55,624 bases of DNA from Prochlorococcus sp. AG-363-B11 (GCA_003278425.1 QCFE01000011.1:1-55624); one strand, 5' to 3'. Counted from the stretch's first letter, positions 18,533 through 28,423 are shown. Made by a program: numbers and translations. The notes: generated from the sequence alone by a model not told the origin.

Positions 18533-19843
18533 ATGACTAACCAAACAGATGATCAAAGTAGCCAAAATCCTTCACTAGATAATGATGAAAATCTAGATTG
18601 GGCTAAACAAGCTTATGAAAAATTAAAACGACAACAAGAAGAGCAAAAACTTGAACAACAAATTTTAATTGAAAAGACACTTCCCAAAAAATCTACAGAA
18701 ATAATATCTTCAGAAAATAATCAAATCAATTCATTAGAAGAAACAAGTTCTTTTTCTGATGATGTTCCTGTAACAAATACTTCTTCTTTAGAAAACTTGT
18801 CTAATGAGTTTATAGAAGAACCTATCTTAGGTGACTTTGATGATACCTTTACTTGGTCTGCAAAGATTTTAGAGGCTCAAGGAAAGAAATTAGATAATAT
18901 TTCCTTAGATGAAATTAATTGGCTTTCACGACTTCAAAAAGGCTTAGAGAAGACTCGGAAGGGATTTGTTACTGATTTATTGGAAAAATTTGGTGATGAT
19001 CCTCTGACTCCTGAGACTGTAGATGATTTAGAAACATTGCTTCTTAGATCTGATGCTGGTGTTAATGCAACTGATCAAATAATTAATGCGTTGCGAACGC
19101 GACTCAATGAAGAAGTTCTCGACTCAAAAGAAGGATTGCGATTTCTCAAAGAACAACTTTGTCAAATTGTAGATAAGCCTATTGAAAATAGTGAGTTAAA
19201 TGAATTAGCACCTAAGCGCAATAGGTTGAATATATGGCTATTAGTTGGTGTTAATGGTGTTGGGAAAACTACTACCTTAGGAAAGTTAGCCAATTTAGCT
19301 TTGAAGAGTGGCTTTTCAACATTAATTGCTGCTGCTGATACTTTTCGTGCAGCAGCAGTTGAACAAGTAAAGGTATGGGGTGATCGGAGTGGGGTTCCTG
19401 TTATATCAAATAATACTCCAAATGCTGATCCTGCTTCGATCGTATTTGACGCTATAGGAGCTGCTAAGTCTAAAAATGTTGAATTATTATTAGTAGATAC
19501 TGCTGGAAGGCTTCAAAATAAAAATAATTTGATGGAAGAACTATCAAAAGTTCGAAAAATTATTGATCGGTTAGCACCAGAAGCAAATGTTGAGTCTTTA
19601 TTAGTACTTGATGCTACTCAAGGGCAAAATGGATTGAGTCAAGCGATGGCATTTTCAAAGTCGGCTGAGCTTACAGGTGTTGTGATTACTAAGCTTGATG
19701 GTTCTTCTAGGGGGGGGGGGGCTTTTGCTGTTGCTTCTCAAACAAACCTCCCTATTCGTTTTATAGGCGCTGGTGAAGGAATTCGAGATTTAAGACCTTT
19801 TAATAGTTTTGAATTTGTTGAAGCTCTTTTGGCAAATAAATGA
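18533..19843 (+). CDS. ftsY: Signal recognition particle receptor FtsY
   Basis: FtsY is the SRP receptor GTPase that docks ribosome-SRP complexes on the membrane. The first ~110 of 436 residues are acidic and Gln-rich, the usual A domain. The NG domain follows: G1 GVNGVGKTTT (239-248), DTFRAAA (269-275), G3 DTAGR (322-326), G4 TKLDG (386-390) and the closing GEGIRDLRPF. Codons 393-397 of the TKLDG-SSRGGGA loop are written with a run of 12 consecutive Gs (19710-19721). The protein aligns without a gap to the usual TKLDGTAKGG pattern, so the gene is intact. Confidence 0.96.
   Translation: MTNQTDDQSSQNPSLDNDENLDWAKQAYEKLKRQQEEQKLEQQILIEKTLPKKSTEIISSENNQINSLEETSSFSDDVPVTNTSSLENLSNEFIEEPILGDFDDTFTWSAKILEAQGKKLDNISLDEINWLSRLQKGLEKTRKGFVTDLLEKFGDDPLTPETVDDLETLLLRSDAGVNATDQIINALRTRLNEEVLDSKEGLRFLKEQLCQIVDKPIENSELNELAPKRNRLNIWLLVGVNGVGKTTTLGKLANLALKSGFSTLIAAADTFRAAAVEQVKVWGDRSGVPVISNNTPNADPASIVFDAIGAAKSKNVELLLVDTAGRLQNKNNLMEELSKVRKIIDRLAPEANVESLLVLDATQGQNGLSQAMAFSKSAELTGVVITKLDGSSRGGGAFAVASQTNLPIRFIGAGEGIRDLRPFNSFEFVEALLANK
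19710..19721 (+). repeat. Run of 12 G inside ftsY
   Basis: Twelve consecutive Gs encode the end of Arg393, three GGG glycines and the first base of Ala397, in the loop after the GTPase G4 motif. In an AT-rich genome this is a striking homopolymer and a possible slippage site. The reading frame is open as given. Confidence 0.95.
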
Positions 19844-19868
19844 TTTGCGAAGACACTTGCTATAAATT

Positions 19869-21317
19869 TTGCTAGGTTTTGAGCTCTGCAGAAATAATGC
19901 AGTGAATAGTAACTCTTCAAGTTTTAACCATCAAAATTTTCTTAAAGATGAACTTCCATCATCTTTGCCAGCTCCCTATGAATCATTAAGAGATTTATTA
20001 GATAGTCTTTCAAAGGAGAAAAGGCTCACTCAAGATTTAATTGCTTCATTAGCTTTTAGTTTAAGGAGCTATACCAATTTAGATAGATTTCTAGAGCTCA
20101 TACCAGTTTTAGCTTCGCGACTGGTAGGTGTTGATGGATCTCTTTTGGTACCTTTTCATGTAGATGGTCGTATCTCTAGAGACCAGCTTCAAGTACTCCC
20201 TAGAGAGAGTGCAGATAATTTAATACGTCAATTATCTAATTTTCAGGAAGGCAATTGCATAGGTTTTTCTAGTAATAAGGTTCATTTGAATGCTCTAGAT
20301 AAATTGATTAATCGTTATTTTCCACATGCTTCAATGTTTTCTACTTCTGTTTTTTCTCGTGGTAAACATCTAGGCCGATTATATGTTTTTGACTTAAAAG
20401 GGTCTTTTGCATTTAGTCATGTTCATCATAGAGAACTGCAGTTGATTGCCGATCTGACTGGTGTTGCAATTGAAAACTATTTATTACTCCAAGACAGTAG
20501 ATATCATGAAAGTGTTGATCGTCAAGTAGATATTGGAGCTGAAATTCAATCTCAATTACTGCCTGATCATTTTCCAATTATTGAAGGCATAGAGCTTGCT
20601 GCTTGTTGTAGACCTGCATTCAAAGTTGGAGGAGATTATTATGATTTTATTCCTATGAGGCCAGAGTTAACTGGTAAAAGTAAACAGTGTGGTCGATGGG
20701 CATTTGTTATTGGTGATGTTATGGGTAAAGGAATCCCTGCAGGTTTACTAATGACAATGCTTCGAGGAATGTTAAGAGCAGAAGTTTTAAGCGGTTTGCC
20801 TCCTGATCGCATTTTGCATGATCTAAATCAACTGGCCCTTGAGGATTTAGATCACTCTCATCGATTTGTAACTCTTTTTTACTCTGATTATGATCCAATT
20901 CAGAGAAGACTTCGCTTTTCTAATGCTGCTCATAACCCTCCTTTACTTTGGAGAGAAGAAGATAAAAAAATTTCTCGTTTAGACTCCCTTGGTTCATTGA
21001 TAGGTTTGCAATCCAATGCTGAATATGTATGTGAAGAAGTAATTCTTCATCCTGGAGATGTTCTTCTGTATTACACAGATGGAGTAACAGAAGCTCCTGG
21101 CATGGTTGGAGAGCGTTTTAATGAACAACGCTTAATTTCTTTGTTAGATGAATCTGCCAGGCAATTTGTTAAAGCAAGAGATATTTTGGAAAATCTTTTT
21201 AAGCGATTAGATAAATTCGTTGGAGATAATCACAATTTAGAGGATGATGCTTCATTAGTAGTTTTAAAGGTACATTCAAAAGTCAAGCTTCCATATTTAA
21301 ATGATTCAAAGGACTGA
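19869..21317 (+). CDS. GAF plus PP2C-type (RsbU/SpoIIE-like) serine phosphatase
   Basis: A signalling phosphatase of about 480 residues. The middle part (about 60-215) reads like a GAF sensor domain. The C-terminal half (about 220-470) is a PPM/SpoIIE domain: CRPAFKVGGDYYDF carries the first metal-binding aspartate, GDVMGKGIPAGLLMTMLRG the second, then LRFSNAAHNPPLL, LLYYTDGVTEA and a final EDDASLVVLK. Relatives such as RsbU dephosphorylate anti-anti-sigma factors; no such partner is in the window. The frame opens at a TTG (19869), but a GTG at 19902 is equally plausible. It follows ftsY by 25 bp. Confidence 0.88.
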   Translation: MLGFELCRNNAVNSNSSSFNHQNFLKDELPSSLPAPYESLRDLLDSLSKEKRLTQDLIASLAFSLRSYTNLDRFLELIPVLASRLVGVDGSLLVPFHVDGRISRDQLQVLPRESADNLIRQLSNFQEGNCIGFSSNKVHLNALDKLINRYFPHASMFSTSVFSRGKHLGRLYVFDLKGSFAFSHVHHRELQLIADLTGVAIENYLLLQDSRYHESVDRQVDIGAEIQSQLLPDHFPIIEGIELAACCRPAFKVGGDYYDFIPMRPELTGKSKQCGRWAFVIGDVMGKGIPAGLLMTMLRGMLRAEVLSGLPPDRILHDLNQLALEDLDHSHRFVTLFYSDYDPIQRRLRFSNAAHNPPLLWREEDKKISRLDSLGSLIGLQSNAEYVCEEVILHPGDVLLYYTDGVTEAPGMVGERFNEQRLISLLDESARQFVKARDILENLFKRLDKFVGDNHNLEDDASLVVLKVHSKVKLPYLNDSKD

Positions 21318-21365
21318 CAAGATCAGTTCCAACTGCTTAATTAGAAAAAGTTTTGGTTTTGTGAT

Positions 21366-22754
21366 TTGGCGAAAATTTGGAGCGAAAGATTTGAAGAAGG
21401 TTTAAATCCTTTCATAGAAAGATTTAATGCTTCTATTTCATTTGACCTTCTTTTATTAGAGGAAGATCTTGATGGTTCTATTGCGCATGTGCAAATGCTT
21501 GGGAAAACAGGAATTATTACTTCTCAAGAGGCACATCAAATTGAGATTGGATTGGAAACTATTCGTTCAGAAGCTTCTAAAGGTATTTTTAAACCTGATT
21601 TTCTTGATGAGGATGTTCATACTGCTGTTGAAAGACGTTTGACAACTCTTTTAGGGCCTCTTGGTAAGAAATTACATACTGCTAGAAGTCGAAACGATCA
21701 AGTTGGTACTGATTTAAGATTATGGCTTCGTCGTCGTATTGATGATTTAGATATTGAATTAGAGCAATTACAGTTGGCTTTGCTTAAGAAAGCGGAAAAT
21801 AATTTATTTACTTTAATTCCTGGATATACACATCTACAAAGAGCACAACCTTTATCTCTGGCTCATCATTTACTTGCATATATTGAGATGCTTGATAGGG
21901 ATAGAAGTCGTTTATCTGATGTAAGAAAAAGGGTTGACATCTGCCCTTTGGGGGCAGCTGCTTTAGCAGGGACATCTTTGCCAATTGATAGGAGAATTAC
22001 TGCAAAATCATTGGGTTTTTCTAATATTTATTCTAATAGTTTAGATGCTGTCAGTGATAGGGATTTTGCTGTTGAATTTACTGCAGCGGCTTCACTTATT
22101 ATGGTTCACTTAAGTCGCTTTGCAGATGAAATTATTTTGTGGGCTTCAGAGGAATTTTCTTTTGTAACTTTAACCGATAGATGTTCAACTGGTAGTAGCT
22201 TAATGCCACAAAAAAAGAATCCTGATGTGCCAGAGTTGGTTAGAGGTAAATCAGGAAGAGTTTTTGGACATTTGCAAGGTTTGTTAACTATGATTAAAGG
22301 ACTGCCTATGGCATATAATAAGGATTTTCAAGAAGATAAAGAAGCTATTTTTGATACTGTAAAAACAACATCAGATTGCTTAAAAGCAATGTCAATTCTT
22401 ATAGAAGAAGGTTTAGAATTTTCTATTAAAAGTCTTTCAGAAGCTGTGGAGTCAGATTTTGCTAATGCTACCGATGTTGCAGATTACTTGGTTTCAAAAA
22501 ATATTCCTTTTCGTGAGGCATATCAAATTGTTGGACGCATAGTGCGAGTATGCCTGGACAAGAAGATTTTGCTCAAAGATTTAACCTTAAATCAATGGAA
22601 AGACATACATTCTGTTTTTGAACAGGACATTTATGAAAAACTAATTCCATCAAATATTGTTGCTGCGCGAATTAGTGAAGGTGGTACAGGTTTTAAACGC
22701 GTTCAAGAAGAGTTAAAAAAGTGGAGAAATCAGCTTATTTCACCAAATCAATAA
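21366..22754 (+). CDS. argH: Argininosuccinate lyase
   Basis: ArgH splits argininosuccinate into arginine and fumarate, the last step of arginine synthesis. The 462-residue protein has the superfamily signature [12 protein letters not shown] (276-287), the [10 protein letters not shown] stretch (104-113) and [11 protein letters not shown] (152-162). The start is TTG at 21366 followed by GCGAAAATTTGG; the nearby GTG at 21361 is out of frame. A hairpin with a T-run 43 bp after the stop is a likely terminator. Confidence 0.97.
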   Translation: MAKIWSERFEEGLNPFIERFNASISFDLLLLEEDLDGSIAHVQMLGKTGIITSQEAHQIEIGLETIRSEASKGIFKPDFLDEDVHTAVERRLTTLLGPLGKKLHTARSRNDQVGTDLRLWLRRRIDDLDIELEQLQLALLKKAENNLFTLIPGYTHLQRAQPLSLAHHLLAYIEMLDRDRSRLSDVRKRVDICPLGAAALAGTSLPIDRRITAKSLGFSNIYSNSLDAVSDRDFAVEFTAAASLIMVHLSRFADEIILWASEEFSFVTLTDRCSTGSSLMPQKKNPDVPELVRGKSGRVFGHLQGLLTMIKGLPMAYNKDFQEDKEAIFDTVKTTSDCLKAMSILIEEGLEFSIKSLSEAVESDFANATDVADYLVSKNIPFREAYQIVGRIVRVCLDKKILLKDLTLNQWKDIHSVFEQDIYEKLIPSNIVAARISEGGTGFKRVQEELKKWRNQLISPNQ

Positions 22755-22796
22755 TCATTTTCCTTTTATAGTCTATTTGGTATTAAAATCGGTAAG

Positions 22797-22826
22797 TTAA
22801 TGGTTTAAAAAAAACCATTAATTTTC
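22797..22826 (+). terminator. Terminator-like hairpin after argH
   Basis: A perfect 10-bp inverted repeat, TTAATGGTTT (22797-22806) and AAACCATTAA (22812-22821), with a 5-base A loop and then TTTT. The stem is AT-rich. It separates argH from the RNA-binding-protein gene; it might alternatively fold in the leader of that gene. Confidence 0.55.
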
Positions 22827-22873
22827 TGGCTTCTAGCCTTTTAGGTACATTTTATTTTCAGTCCAATTTTCAA

Positions 22874-23371
22874 GTGAGTATTTTTGTTGGCAACTTGCCC
22901 TTCCGCGCTGAGCAGGAAGATGTTATTCAATTGTTTGCTCCTTATGGAGAGGTTGCAAACTGTTCTTTACCTCTAGAACGCGACACAGGTCGTAAAAGAG
23001 GTTTTGCATTTATTGAAATGGCTGATGAGGCAGCAGAAGCTGCGGCTATTGAAGCTCTTCAAGGTGCTGAATTGATGGGCCGTCCTTTGAGAATTAATAA
23101 GGCCGAGCCTCGTGGCGGTGGCGGTGGTCGTGGCGGCTACGGCGGCGGTGGTCAAGGCGGCTACGGCGGTGGTGGTCAAGGCGGCTACGGCGGCGGCGGT
23201 CAAGGCGGGCAAGATTCTGAGCAGCGAGCTTCAGGCGCTCAAGGCTGGGAAGATCGCAGTTATGGCTCTTCTTCTGATACTTCAGAGAGAGACGATACAC
23301 GTAGTAAACGTAGAAGGGGTGGTGCTTCTGAGGCAGATCAAGATGCTGATTATGGGGGAGCGGAAGGCTAA
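22874..23371 (+). CDS. Glycine-rich RRM RNA-binding protein
   Basis: A cyanobacterial Rbp-type protein of 165 residues with a single RNA-recognition motif and a glycine-rich tail. RNP2 is IFVGNLP (3-9) and RNP1 is KRGFAFIEM (41-49), both with the aromatic RNA-contact residues. Residues about 80-113 are GGYGGGGQ repeats, then an acidic/basic tail with KRRRGG. Such proteins are often cold-induced or involved in mRNA localisation; which applies here is unknown. The start is GTG at 22874, which places RNP2 at the usual distance. The gene is GC-rich compared with its neighbours because of the glycine codons. It ends 10 bp from the convergent dusA. Confidence 0.92.
   Translation: MSIFVGNLPFRAEQEDVIQLFAPYGEVANCSLPLERDTGRKRGFAFIEMADEAAEAAAIEALQGAELMGRPLRINKAEPRGGGGGRGGYGGGGQGGYGGGGQGGYGGGGQGGQDSEQRASGAQGWEDRSYGSSSDTSERDDTRSKRRRGGASEADQDADYGGAEG
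23132..23203 (+). repeat. Three tandem 24-bp units coding GGYGGGGQ
   Basis: Units at 23132-23155, 23156-23179 and 23180-23203, each starting GGCGGCTACGGC and ending GGTCAA, differ only at third codon positions. A partial fourth unit follows. Copy number of such repeats often varies between strains. Confidence 0.93.
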
Positions 23372-23381
23372 CCTTTCATTT

Positions 23382-24389
23382 TTAGAGCCCGACATCTTCA
23401 AGTTGTCGGGCAGCCTTTTCTAAAATTTGTAAGTCTGCATTTGATTGTTGCCCTTTACGGCTCAGTTCATTTCTCCATTTACGAGCACCTTTTACACCAT
23501 GGACTAGATTCAGTGTGTGTTTACAGATGTCCCATAAACGTCCATTTTGTCTAAGGTGATTTTCAGCATATGGAATAATTCCTTTGATTACTGTTGATGC
23601 AGTAATTTTTTTTTCTTGATCTCCAAAAAAAATTTCATCTATTTGTTTCCAAAGTAAGGGATTTGAATAAATTGCTCTACCTACCATTACCCCATCAAAT
23701 GTTTTTAGAGCATTAGTACAATCATCAGGTGTTTTCAACCCTCCATTTAATTCAATTTTTAGTTTTGGACGATGCTTTTTGATTTTGGCAACTGTTTCAT
23801 ATTGAAGAGGGGGAATTGAACGATTTTGTTTTGGATTTAAACCTTGAAGCAATGCTTTTCGTGCATGAATTGAAAAACGATCTACTCCTGCAGCATCCAT
23901 ACGGTCAATAAATTGGAGGAGAAATTCTTCTCCTTCATGATTATCAATACCTATTCTGTGTTTGATTGTGATAGGAATACTAGTGATTGATTTCATTGCT
24001 TCTATGCATTTTGCAACTTGATCGGGGTATGCCATTAGACAAGCACCAAAGTTTCCTGATTGAACTCTGGGGCTTGGACAACCAAGGTTTAAATTTATTT
24101 CGTCATATCCCCAGCTTTCTGCAATTGCAGCTGCTTCAGAAAGAATTTCAGGATCATCGCCTCCTAATTGGAGGGCAATTGGGTGTTCTACTTTATTAAA
24201 ATCTAATAGTTTGGATTTTTTACTGTATTGCAACGCTTTGGCAACAATCATTTCTGTATAAAGAAGTGATTGCTTGGTAATCTGTCTCATTAGCACCCTG
24301 AAGTGCCTATCGGTACAGTCGAGCATAGGCGCAACACTGAATTGGTAGGCTTCTTTGAGGAGTGGTTTTTTTCCTTCAGCAGTTTTCAT
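23382..24389 (-). CDS. dusA: tRNA-dihydrouridine synthase A
   Basis: DusA is a flavin enzyme that reduces uridines in the tRNA D-loop. The 335-residue protein begins its barrel with FSVAPMLDCTDRHFR (18-32), has the DusA-type loop GCPSPRVQ (103-110) and the catalytic cysteine in FGACLM (Cys117), and the KHRIGID segment that binds FMN/tRNA. These motifs point to the DusA group and not DusB/C. The start ATG is at 24389. It is convergent with the RRM gene, and its last codons overlap a hairpin. Confidence 0.92.
   Translation of the reverse strand: MKTAEGKKPLLKEAYQFSVAPMLDCTDRHFRVLMRQITKQSLLYTEMIVAKALQYSKKSKLLDFNKVEHPIALQLGGDDPEILSEAAAIAESWGYDEINLNLGCPSPRVQSGNFGACLMAYPDQVAKCIEAMKSITSIPITIKHRIGIDNHEGEEFLLQFIDRMDAAGVDRFSIHARKALLQGLNPKQNRSIPPLQYETVAKIKKHRPKLKIELNGGLKTPDDCTNALKTFDGVMVGRAIYSNPLLWKQIDEIFFGDQEKKITASTVIKGIIPYAENHLRQNGRLWDICKHTLNLVHGVKGARKWRNELSRKGQQSNADLQILEKAARQLEDVGL
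23387..23411. terminator. Hairpin at the convergent ends of the RRM gene and dusA
   Basis: GCCCGACA (23387-23394) pairs with TGTCGGGC (23404-23411) around a 9-base loop: an 8-bp GC-rich stem, followed on the + strand by AGCCTTTTCT. It lies 15 bp after the RRM stop and inside the last codons of dusA, so coding and termination share the same bases. Confidence 0.6.
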
Positions 24390-24436
24390 TTGTCTATATT
24401 TAGCATTACCTATAAAGCTCGAATTTTCTTTATCCT

Positions 24437-24943
24437 ATGAATAGGAACTTTTCATTGTCTAGCCGAAGGACTTTTTTGATGGGAATTTTGTCAGTTATTT
24501 TTGGAGCTTTTTTGCGACCTCAAAAAGTATATGCCGCTTCTAATTCAGAGAAAACATTTTCTTCATTATCAAAAGAAGAGTGGAGAAATCGCTTGTCTCC
24601 TGATGCTTTTCATGTTTTGAGAGAAGAAGGAACTGAAAGACCCTTTACTAGTCCTTTGAATGATGAAAAAAGGGAAGGAATTTTTCTATGTGCAGGCTGT
24701 GAGTTACCTTTGTTCCATTCATCTAAAAAATTTGATAGTGGTACTGGATGGCCTAGCTTTTGGGAACCTCTAGCAAATGCGATAGAGACAAAAAAGGATT
24801 TTAAATTAATTGTTCCTCGCACTGAATATCATTGTAGGCAGTGTGGAGGTCATCAAGGCCATGTCTTTAATGATGGGCCTCGTCCTACTGGTAAAAGGTA
24901 TTGCAACAATGGAGTTGCTTTAGTATTTCAACCATCCACTTGA
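24437..24943 (+). CDS. msrB: Peptide methionine-R-sulfoxide reductase, Tat-exported
   Basis: MsrB repairs methionine-R-sulfoxide in oxidised proteins. Two zinc-binding pairs, CAGC (Cys85/88) and CRQC (Cys133/136), GTGWPSFW (102-109) and the catalytic RYCNNG (Cys156) identify it. An extra ~34-residue N-terminus carries a twin-arginine motif, SRRTFLM (9-15), a hydrophobic stretch and a cleavage-like VYAAS, so the enzyme is probably exported folded by the Tat system to the lumen or periplasm. It is a 168-residue single-domain protein. Neighbours are dusA (divergent) and grpE. Confidence 0.94.
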   Translation: MNRNFSLSSRRTFLMGILSVIFGAFLRPQKVYAASNSEKTFSSLSKEEWRNRLSPDAFHVLREEGTERPFTSPLNDEKREGIFLCAGCELPLFHSSKKFDSGTGWPSFWEPLANAIETKKDFKLIVPRTEYHCRQCGGHQGHVFNDGPRPTGKRYCNNGVALVFQPST

Positions 24944-25029
24944 TTTTTCTGGTTGGTGCGGGCTTCCGCAGCTTGTTAGATCTTTACTCTTTCCTTCAAG
25001 ATAAATAACTACAGTTTTAATATGTCCAT

Positions 25030-25755
25030 ATGACTGAAGATGCGCCAACTTCAAAGAATGAAGATTTAGAATTAGAATCAACTGGTATGGATTCTGAGCA
25101 AATCGAAGATTCCTCCAATGAAGAAAAGACTAATGAGAATGTAGTGGATAAGGAGATTTCAAATACTGATTCTGATATTCCAGTTATTAAGCAGCCTTTG
25201 GATAATGAGGCGCGACTTGAGCAATTAGAGAGAGAGCATGAAACGTTAAAAAGTCAATATATGCGAATTGCTGCAGATTTTGATAATTTTAGAAAACGCC
25301 AAAGCCGTGATCAAGATGATTTAAAACTTCAGCTTACATGCAATACCCTTAGTGAGATTTTACCTGTTGTAGATAATTTTGAGCGAGCTAGACAACAATT
25401 GAATCCTGAAGGGGATGAAGCTATTGCTTTGCATAGGAATTATCAGAATCTTTATAAACAATTGGTTGATGTATTAAAGAAACTGGGTGTTGCTCCTATG
25501 CGTGTTGAAGGGCAATCTTTTGACCCTACTTTGCATGAGGCATTACTTCGCGAACCTAGTGAAACTGTTCTAGAGGACATAATTATTGAAGAATTAGTCC
25601 GTGGTTATCATTTAAACGGAAGAGTTTTGCGTCATGCACAAGTGAAAGTTTCTATGGGTCCAGGACCACAAAGGGATTCAGAAGAAAAATCAATTAATGA
25701 ACCTACTGCTACTGATCAGGTAGATGATTCAGAATCATCAGAGCAGGTAGGTTGA
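25030..25755 (+). CDS. grpE: Nucleotide exchange factor GrpE
   Basis: GrpE releases ADP from DnaK. The 241-residue protein has a long acidic N-terminus (about 1-75, probably disordered), then the coiled-coil helix with [13 protein letters not shown] (about 80-92) and the C-terminal beta domain with FDPTLHEAL and [19 protein letters not shown]. It is longer than E. coli GrpE (197) because of the acidic extension, as is common in cyanobacteria. It lies 42 bp ahead of dnaJ. I saw no CIRCE operator upstream. Confidence 0.95.
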   Translation: MTEDAPTSKNEDLELESTGMDSEQIEDSSNEEKTNENVVDKEISNTDSDIPVIKQPLDNEARLEQLEREHETLKSQYMRIAADFDNFRKRQSRDQDDLKLQLTCNTLSEILPVVDNFERARQQLNPEGDEAIALHRNYQNLYKQLVDVLKKLGVAPMRVEGQSFDPTLHEALLREPSETVLEDIIIEELVRGYHLNGRVLRHAQVKVSMGPGPQRDSEEKSINEPTATDQVDDSESSEQVG

Positions 25756-25797
25756 TTTTATGACTTCACCTTTTCTTCAACTTATAATAAATAGCTG

Positions 25798-26925
25798 ATG
25801 GCAGATTTTTACGACCAGTTAGGAGTTAGTAGAGATGCTGATGCTGACTCTTTGAAACGTGCATATCGACGGTTAGCTCGTCAGTATCATCCAGACATTA
25901 ATAAAGAAGCTGGCGCGGAAGAGCGCTTTAAAGAAATTGGCCGTGCATATGAAGTTTTAGGAGATCCAGAGAAGAGAGCAAGGTATGACCAATTTGGTGA
26001 GGCTGGATTAGGAGGCTCAGCTGGTATGCCAGATATGGGAGACATGGGTGGATTTGCAGATATTTTTGAAACTTTTTTTGGAGGAGCTGCAGGCCCAGGA
26101 TCTAGAAAACAGCGTAGAGGTCCTCAACAAGGAGATGACCTTCGTTATGATTTGACTATTGATTTTAATCAAGCTGTTTTTGGAGAAGAGAAGGAAATAA
26201 AGATACCTCATTTAGAAACGTGTGATGTTTGTCGAGGAAGTGGAGCTAAGCCTGGAACTGGTCCAACAACTTGTTCTACTTGTGGAGGAGCCGGACAAGT
26301 TCGTAGAGCAACAAGAACACCATTTGGAAGTTTTACGCAGGTTGCTGATTGCCCTACTTGTAATGGCACTGGTCAGATCATCTCGAACCCTTGTCAAAGT
26401 TGTGGTGGGCAGGGTGTTAAGCAGGTTAGAAAGAAATTACGCATCAATATTCCTGCTGGAGTTGATACTGGCACTCGTTTGCGTGTTTCTGGAGAAGGGA
26501 ACGCAGGTATGAAAGGAGGTCCTTCAGGAGATTTATATGTTTTTATTAAAGTTAAATCGCACCCTCGTTTAAAACGTGAAGGATTAAATATTCATTCAGA
26601 GGTTAATGTAAGTTACTTGCAAGCAATTCTTGGCGATTCAATAGAGGTTGATACAGTCGATGGTCCTGAAAGTTTGCAAATTCCTGCAGGAACCCAACCT
26701 AATGCAGTGTTAACTTTAGATAGTAAAGGTATACCGAAATTAGGTAACCCTGTTGCTAGAGGAAATCATTGCATAGCCGTTAAGATCAATATACCTTCAC
26801 GATTATCTGATGATGAAAAGATTTTATTAGAGAAGTTAGCTAGTCATTATTCAGCTAAGGGGCCTCAAAATCATCATCATAAGAGTGGCTTATTTAATAG
26901 GCTTTTTAGACTTAATGATAATTGA
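25798..26925 (+). CDS. dnaJ: Chaperone DnaJ (type I)
   Basis: DnaJ delivers substrates to DnaK and stimulates its ATPase. All parts of a type I J-protein are present in 375 residues: J domain (1-70) with HPD at 31-33, a Gly-rich linker with [10 protein letters not shown], four zinc repeats [24 protein letters not shown] and CQSCGGQG (from residue 142), and the substrate-binding C-terminal domain. The ATG is 42 bp after grpE. The stop codon overlaps the start of the following TusA-like gene (TGATG). Confidence 0.97.
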   Translation: MADFYDQLGVSRDADADSLKRAYRRLARQYHPDINKEAGAEERFKEIGRAYEVLGDPEKRARYDQFGEAGLGGSAGMPDMGDMGGFADIFETFFGGAAGPGSRKQRRGPQQGDDLRYDLTIDFNQAVFGEEKEIKIPHLETCDVCRGSGAKPGTGPTTCSTCGGAGQVRRATRTPFGSFTQVADCPTCNGTGQIISNPCQSCGGQGVKQVRKKLRINIPAGVDTGTRLRVSGEGNAGMKGGPSGDLYVFIKVKSHPRLKREGLNIHSEVNVSYLQAILGDSIEVDTVDGPESLQIPAGTQPNAVLTLDSKGIPKLGNPVARGNHCIAVKINIPSRLSDDEKILLEKLASHYSAKGPQNHHHKSGLFNRLFRLNDN

Positions 26926-27155
26926 TGTCTCAATATCTTGATCTTCGAGGAATGCCATGTCCAGTTAATTTTGTTCGTTGTCGTTTGGCATTAGAACAAA
27001 TAAATCAAGATCATATTTTAGAAGTAGATCTGGATAGAGGAGAACCTGAGGAAATGGTTCTTTGTGGATTAAAGAAAGAAGGTTATGATGTAAAAATAAT
27101 TCATACTGATTTGAATTGGATTAGATTTCTTGTGACAGTAAATGGTAGTAAATAG
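26925..27155 (+). CDS. TusA/SirA-family sulfurtransferase-like protein
   Basis: A small protein (76 residues from the ATG at 26925; a TTG one codon earlier is also in frame). It shows the TusA signature LDLRGMPCPVNFVR with the active-site Cys12 and the pattern CPxxxxR, then a beta-alpha fold. TusA proteins carry persulfide sulfur for tRNA thiolation or other pathways; the partner here is unknown. It overlaps the dnaJ stop by one base and its end overlaps rsgA by 14 bp, so grpE-dnaJ-tusA-rsgA are probably co-transcribed. Confidence 0.88.
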   Translation: MSQYLDLRGMPCPVNFVRCRLALEQINQDHILEVDLDRGEPEEMVLCGLKKEGYDVKIIHTDLNWIRFLVTVNGSK

Positions 27156-28068
27156 TTTAGATATAAAAGGAACAGTAATAGCATTAAAGGCAAGTTATAT
27201 AATAGTAGAAATTAGAAATAATCAACTATTTTCTTCTGCTAATAGAGAAATAAATTCTTCTAAAATAATTAGATTAACTTGCACTAAAAGAAATAGATTA
27301 TCTTATAAGGGCTATTCTATTATTGTAGGGGATACTGTATCAGTAGAAGAGATTGACTGGGTTCAACGTAAAGGTGTAATTAATAGTGTTGAGCATAGGA
27401 AAAATTATTTAAAGAGGCCATCTGTAGCAAATTTCACTGATCTTTTTGTTGTGACTTCTTTTCAAAATCCTCTAATCGATATTAAACAATTGTCGCGTTT
27501 TTTAATTAAAGCCGAAGAATCTTCTACTCAGGTAAGTATAATTCTTACAAAGCATGATTTAGTCACAAATAGTATTGTTGATGAACATATTCATAAATTT
27601 CTCTCATGGGGATACAATACATTTCCTGTTTCTATCATAACTGGTTATGGAATAAGTAAGTTATTAGATAAATTGAGATTACTAAAATTAAGTGTATTAT
27701 GCGGTCCTTCAGGAGTCGGTAAAAGTAGTTTAATTAATTATTTAGTACCTGGTATGTCTATACCAGTTGGTGAGTTGTCAAAGAAATTAAAAAGAGGAAA
27801 ACATACAACTAGACATGTTGAACTTTTTTCTCTGGATGAAGAATCTTTGATTGCAGATACTCCTGGATTTAATAATCCTGATTTTAATATTGATCCTTAT
27901 TCTTTAGGTAAACTATTTCCAGAGATCAGATCACAATTATATAATAAAAATTGCAAATTTAGGAATTGTTTACATTTAGATGAACCTGGGTGCATTATCT
28001 CTAGAGATTGGGAAAGGTATGACCATTACCGGAATTGTGTCAAAGAAATGATTAATTGTCATCATTAA
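27142..28068 (+). CDS. rsgA: Small-subunit ribosome-dependent GTPase RsgA
   Basis: RsgA checks late maturation of the 30S ribosomal subunit. The 308-residue protein has an OB fold (to about 85) and a circularly permuted GTPase: G4 TKHD (136-139) comes before G1 GPSGVGKSS (188-196), followed by G3 DTPG (239-242). The zinc-binding knot Cys271, Cys276, His278, Cys284 is complete. The ATG lies inside the end of the TusA-like gene. Its last 17 bases overlap the end of the convergent ybaB gene. Confidence 0.96.
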   Translation: MVVNSLDIKGTVIALKASYIIVEIRNNQLFSSANREINSSKIIRLTCTKRNRLSYKGYSIIVGDTVSVEEIDWVQRKGVINSVEHRKNYLKRPSVANFTDLFVVTSFQNPLIDIKQLSRFLIKAEESSTQVSIILTKHDLVTNSIVDEHIHKFLSWGYNTFPVSIITGYGISKLLDKLRLLKLSVLCGPSGVGKSSLINYLVPGMSIPVGELSKKLKRGKHTTRHVELFSLDEESLIADTPGFNNPDFNIDPYSLGKLFPEIRSQLYNKNCKFRNCLHLDEPGCIISRDWERYDHYRNCVKEMINCHH

Positions 28069-28399
28069 TTCCAGGAAGATTAAGATTCAGGCCTCCTGTT
28101 AGCTCTTGCATTCTATTTTTCATATTAGTCGTAGAAGATTCATGTGCTGTTTGCATTGCCTCGAGTACTTTGCTTTCTAGAATTGCAAGCTCTTCTTTTA
28201 AGAGAGATTCATCTATTTTGACTCTAAGTGGCTGTTGATTACCTGAAAGCCAGATGCTAACTCTGCCGTCCTGACTAGATCCTTCAAGCTCCATCGCATC
28301 TAACTCTTCTTGAAGCTTTTGAGCATCTTGTTGGATTTGTTGAGCTTTTTTAAAGGCTTCTGTGATTTGCCCAAAGTTTGGAAGTCCGAATCCTGCCAT
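28052..28399 (-). CDS. YbaB/EbfC-family nucleoid-associated protein
   Basis: A 115-residue DNA-binding protein of the YbaB/EbfC family, which forms a tweezer-like dimer. The start [33 protein letters not shown] is typical, followed by the strand region with [20 protein letters not shown] and a C-terminal helical part rich in M and N. It lies 24 bp after murB on the same strand, the last gene of murC-murB-ybaB, and its 3' end overlaps rsgA on the opposite strand. Confidence 0.92.
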   Translation of the reverse strand: MAGFGLPNFGQITEAFKKAQQIQQDAQKLQEELDAMELEGSSQDGRVSIWLSGNQQPLRVKIDESLLKEELAILESKVLEAMQTAHESSTTNMKNRMQELTGGLNLNLPGINDDN

Positions 28400-28423
28400 T
28401 TTTTTATAGATCTGACTAATACT

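Noticed and set aside
22973-23423. Open frames rich in Ala/Thr/Val or Arg overlapping the RRM gene in other frames
   Set aside because: They arise from the glycine-repeat DNA read in other frames and are not plausible proteins.
24956-24971. Short TGCGG/CCGCA hairpin between msrB and grpE
   Set aside because: Only five base pairs and no following T-run; not enough to call a terminator or an RNA.
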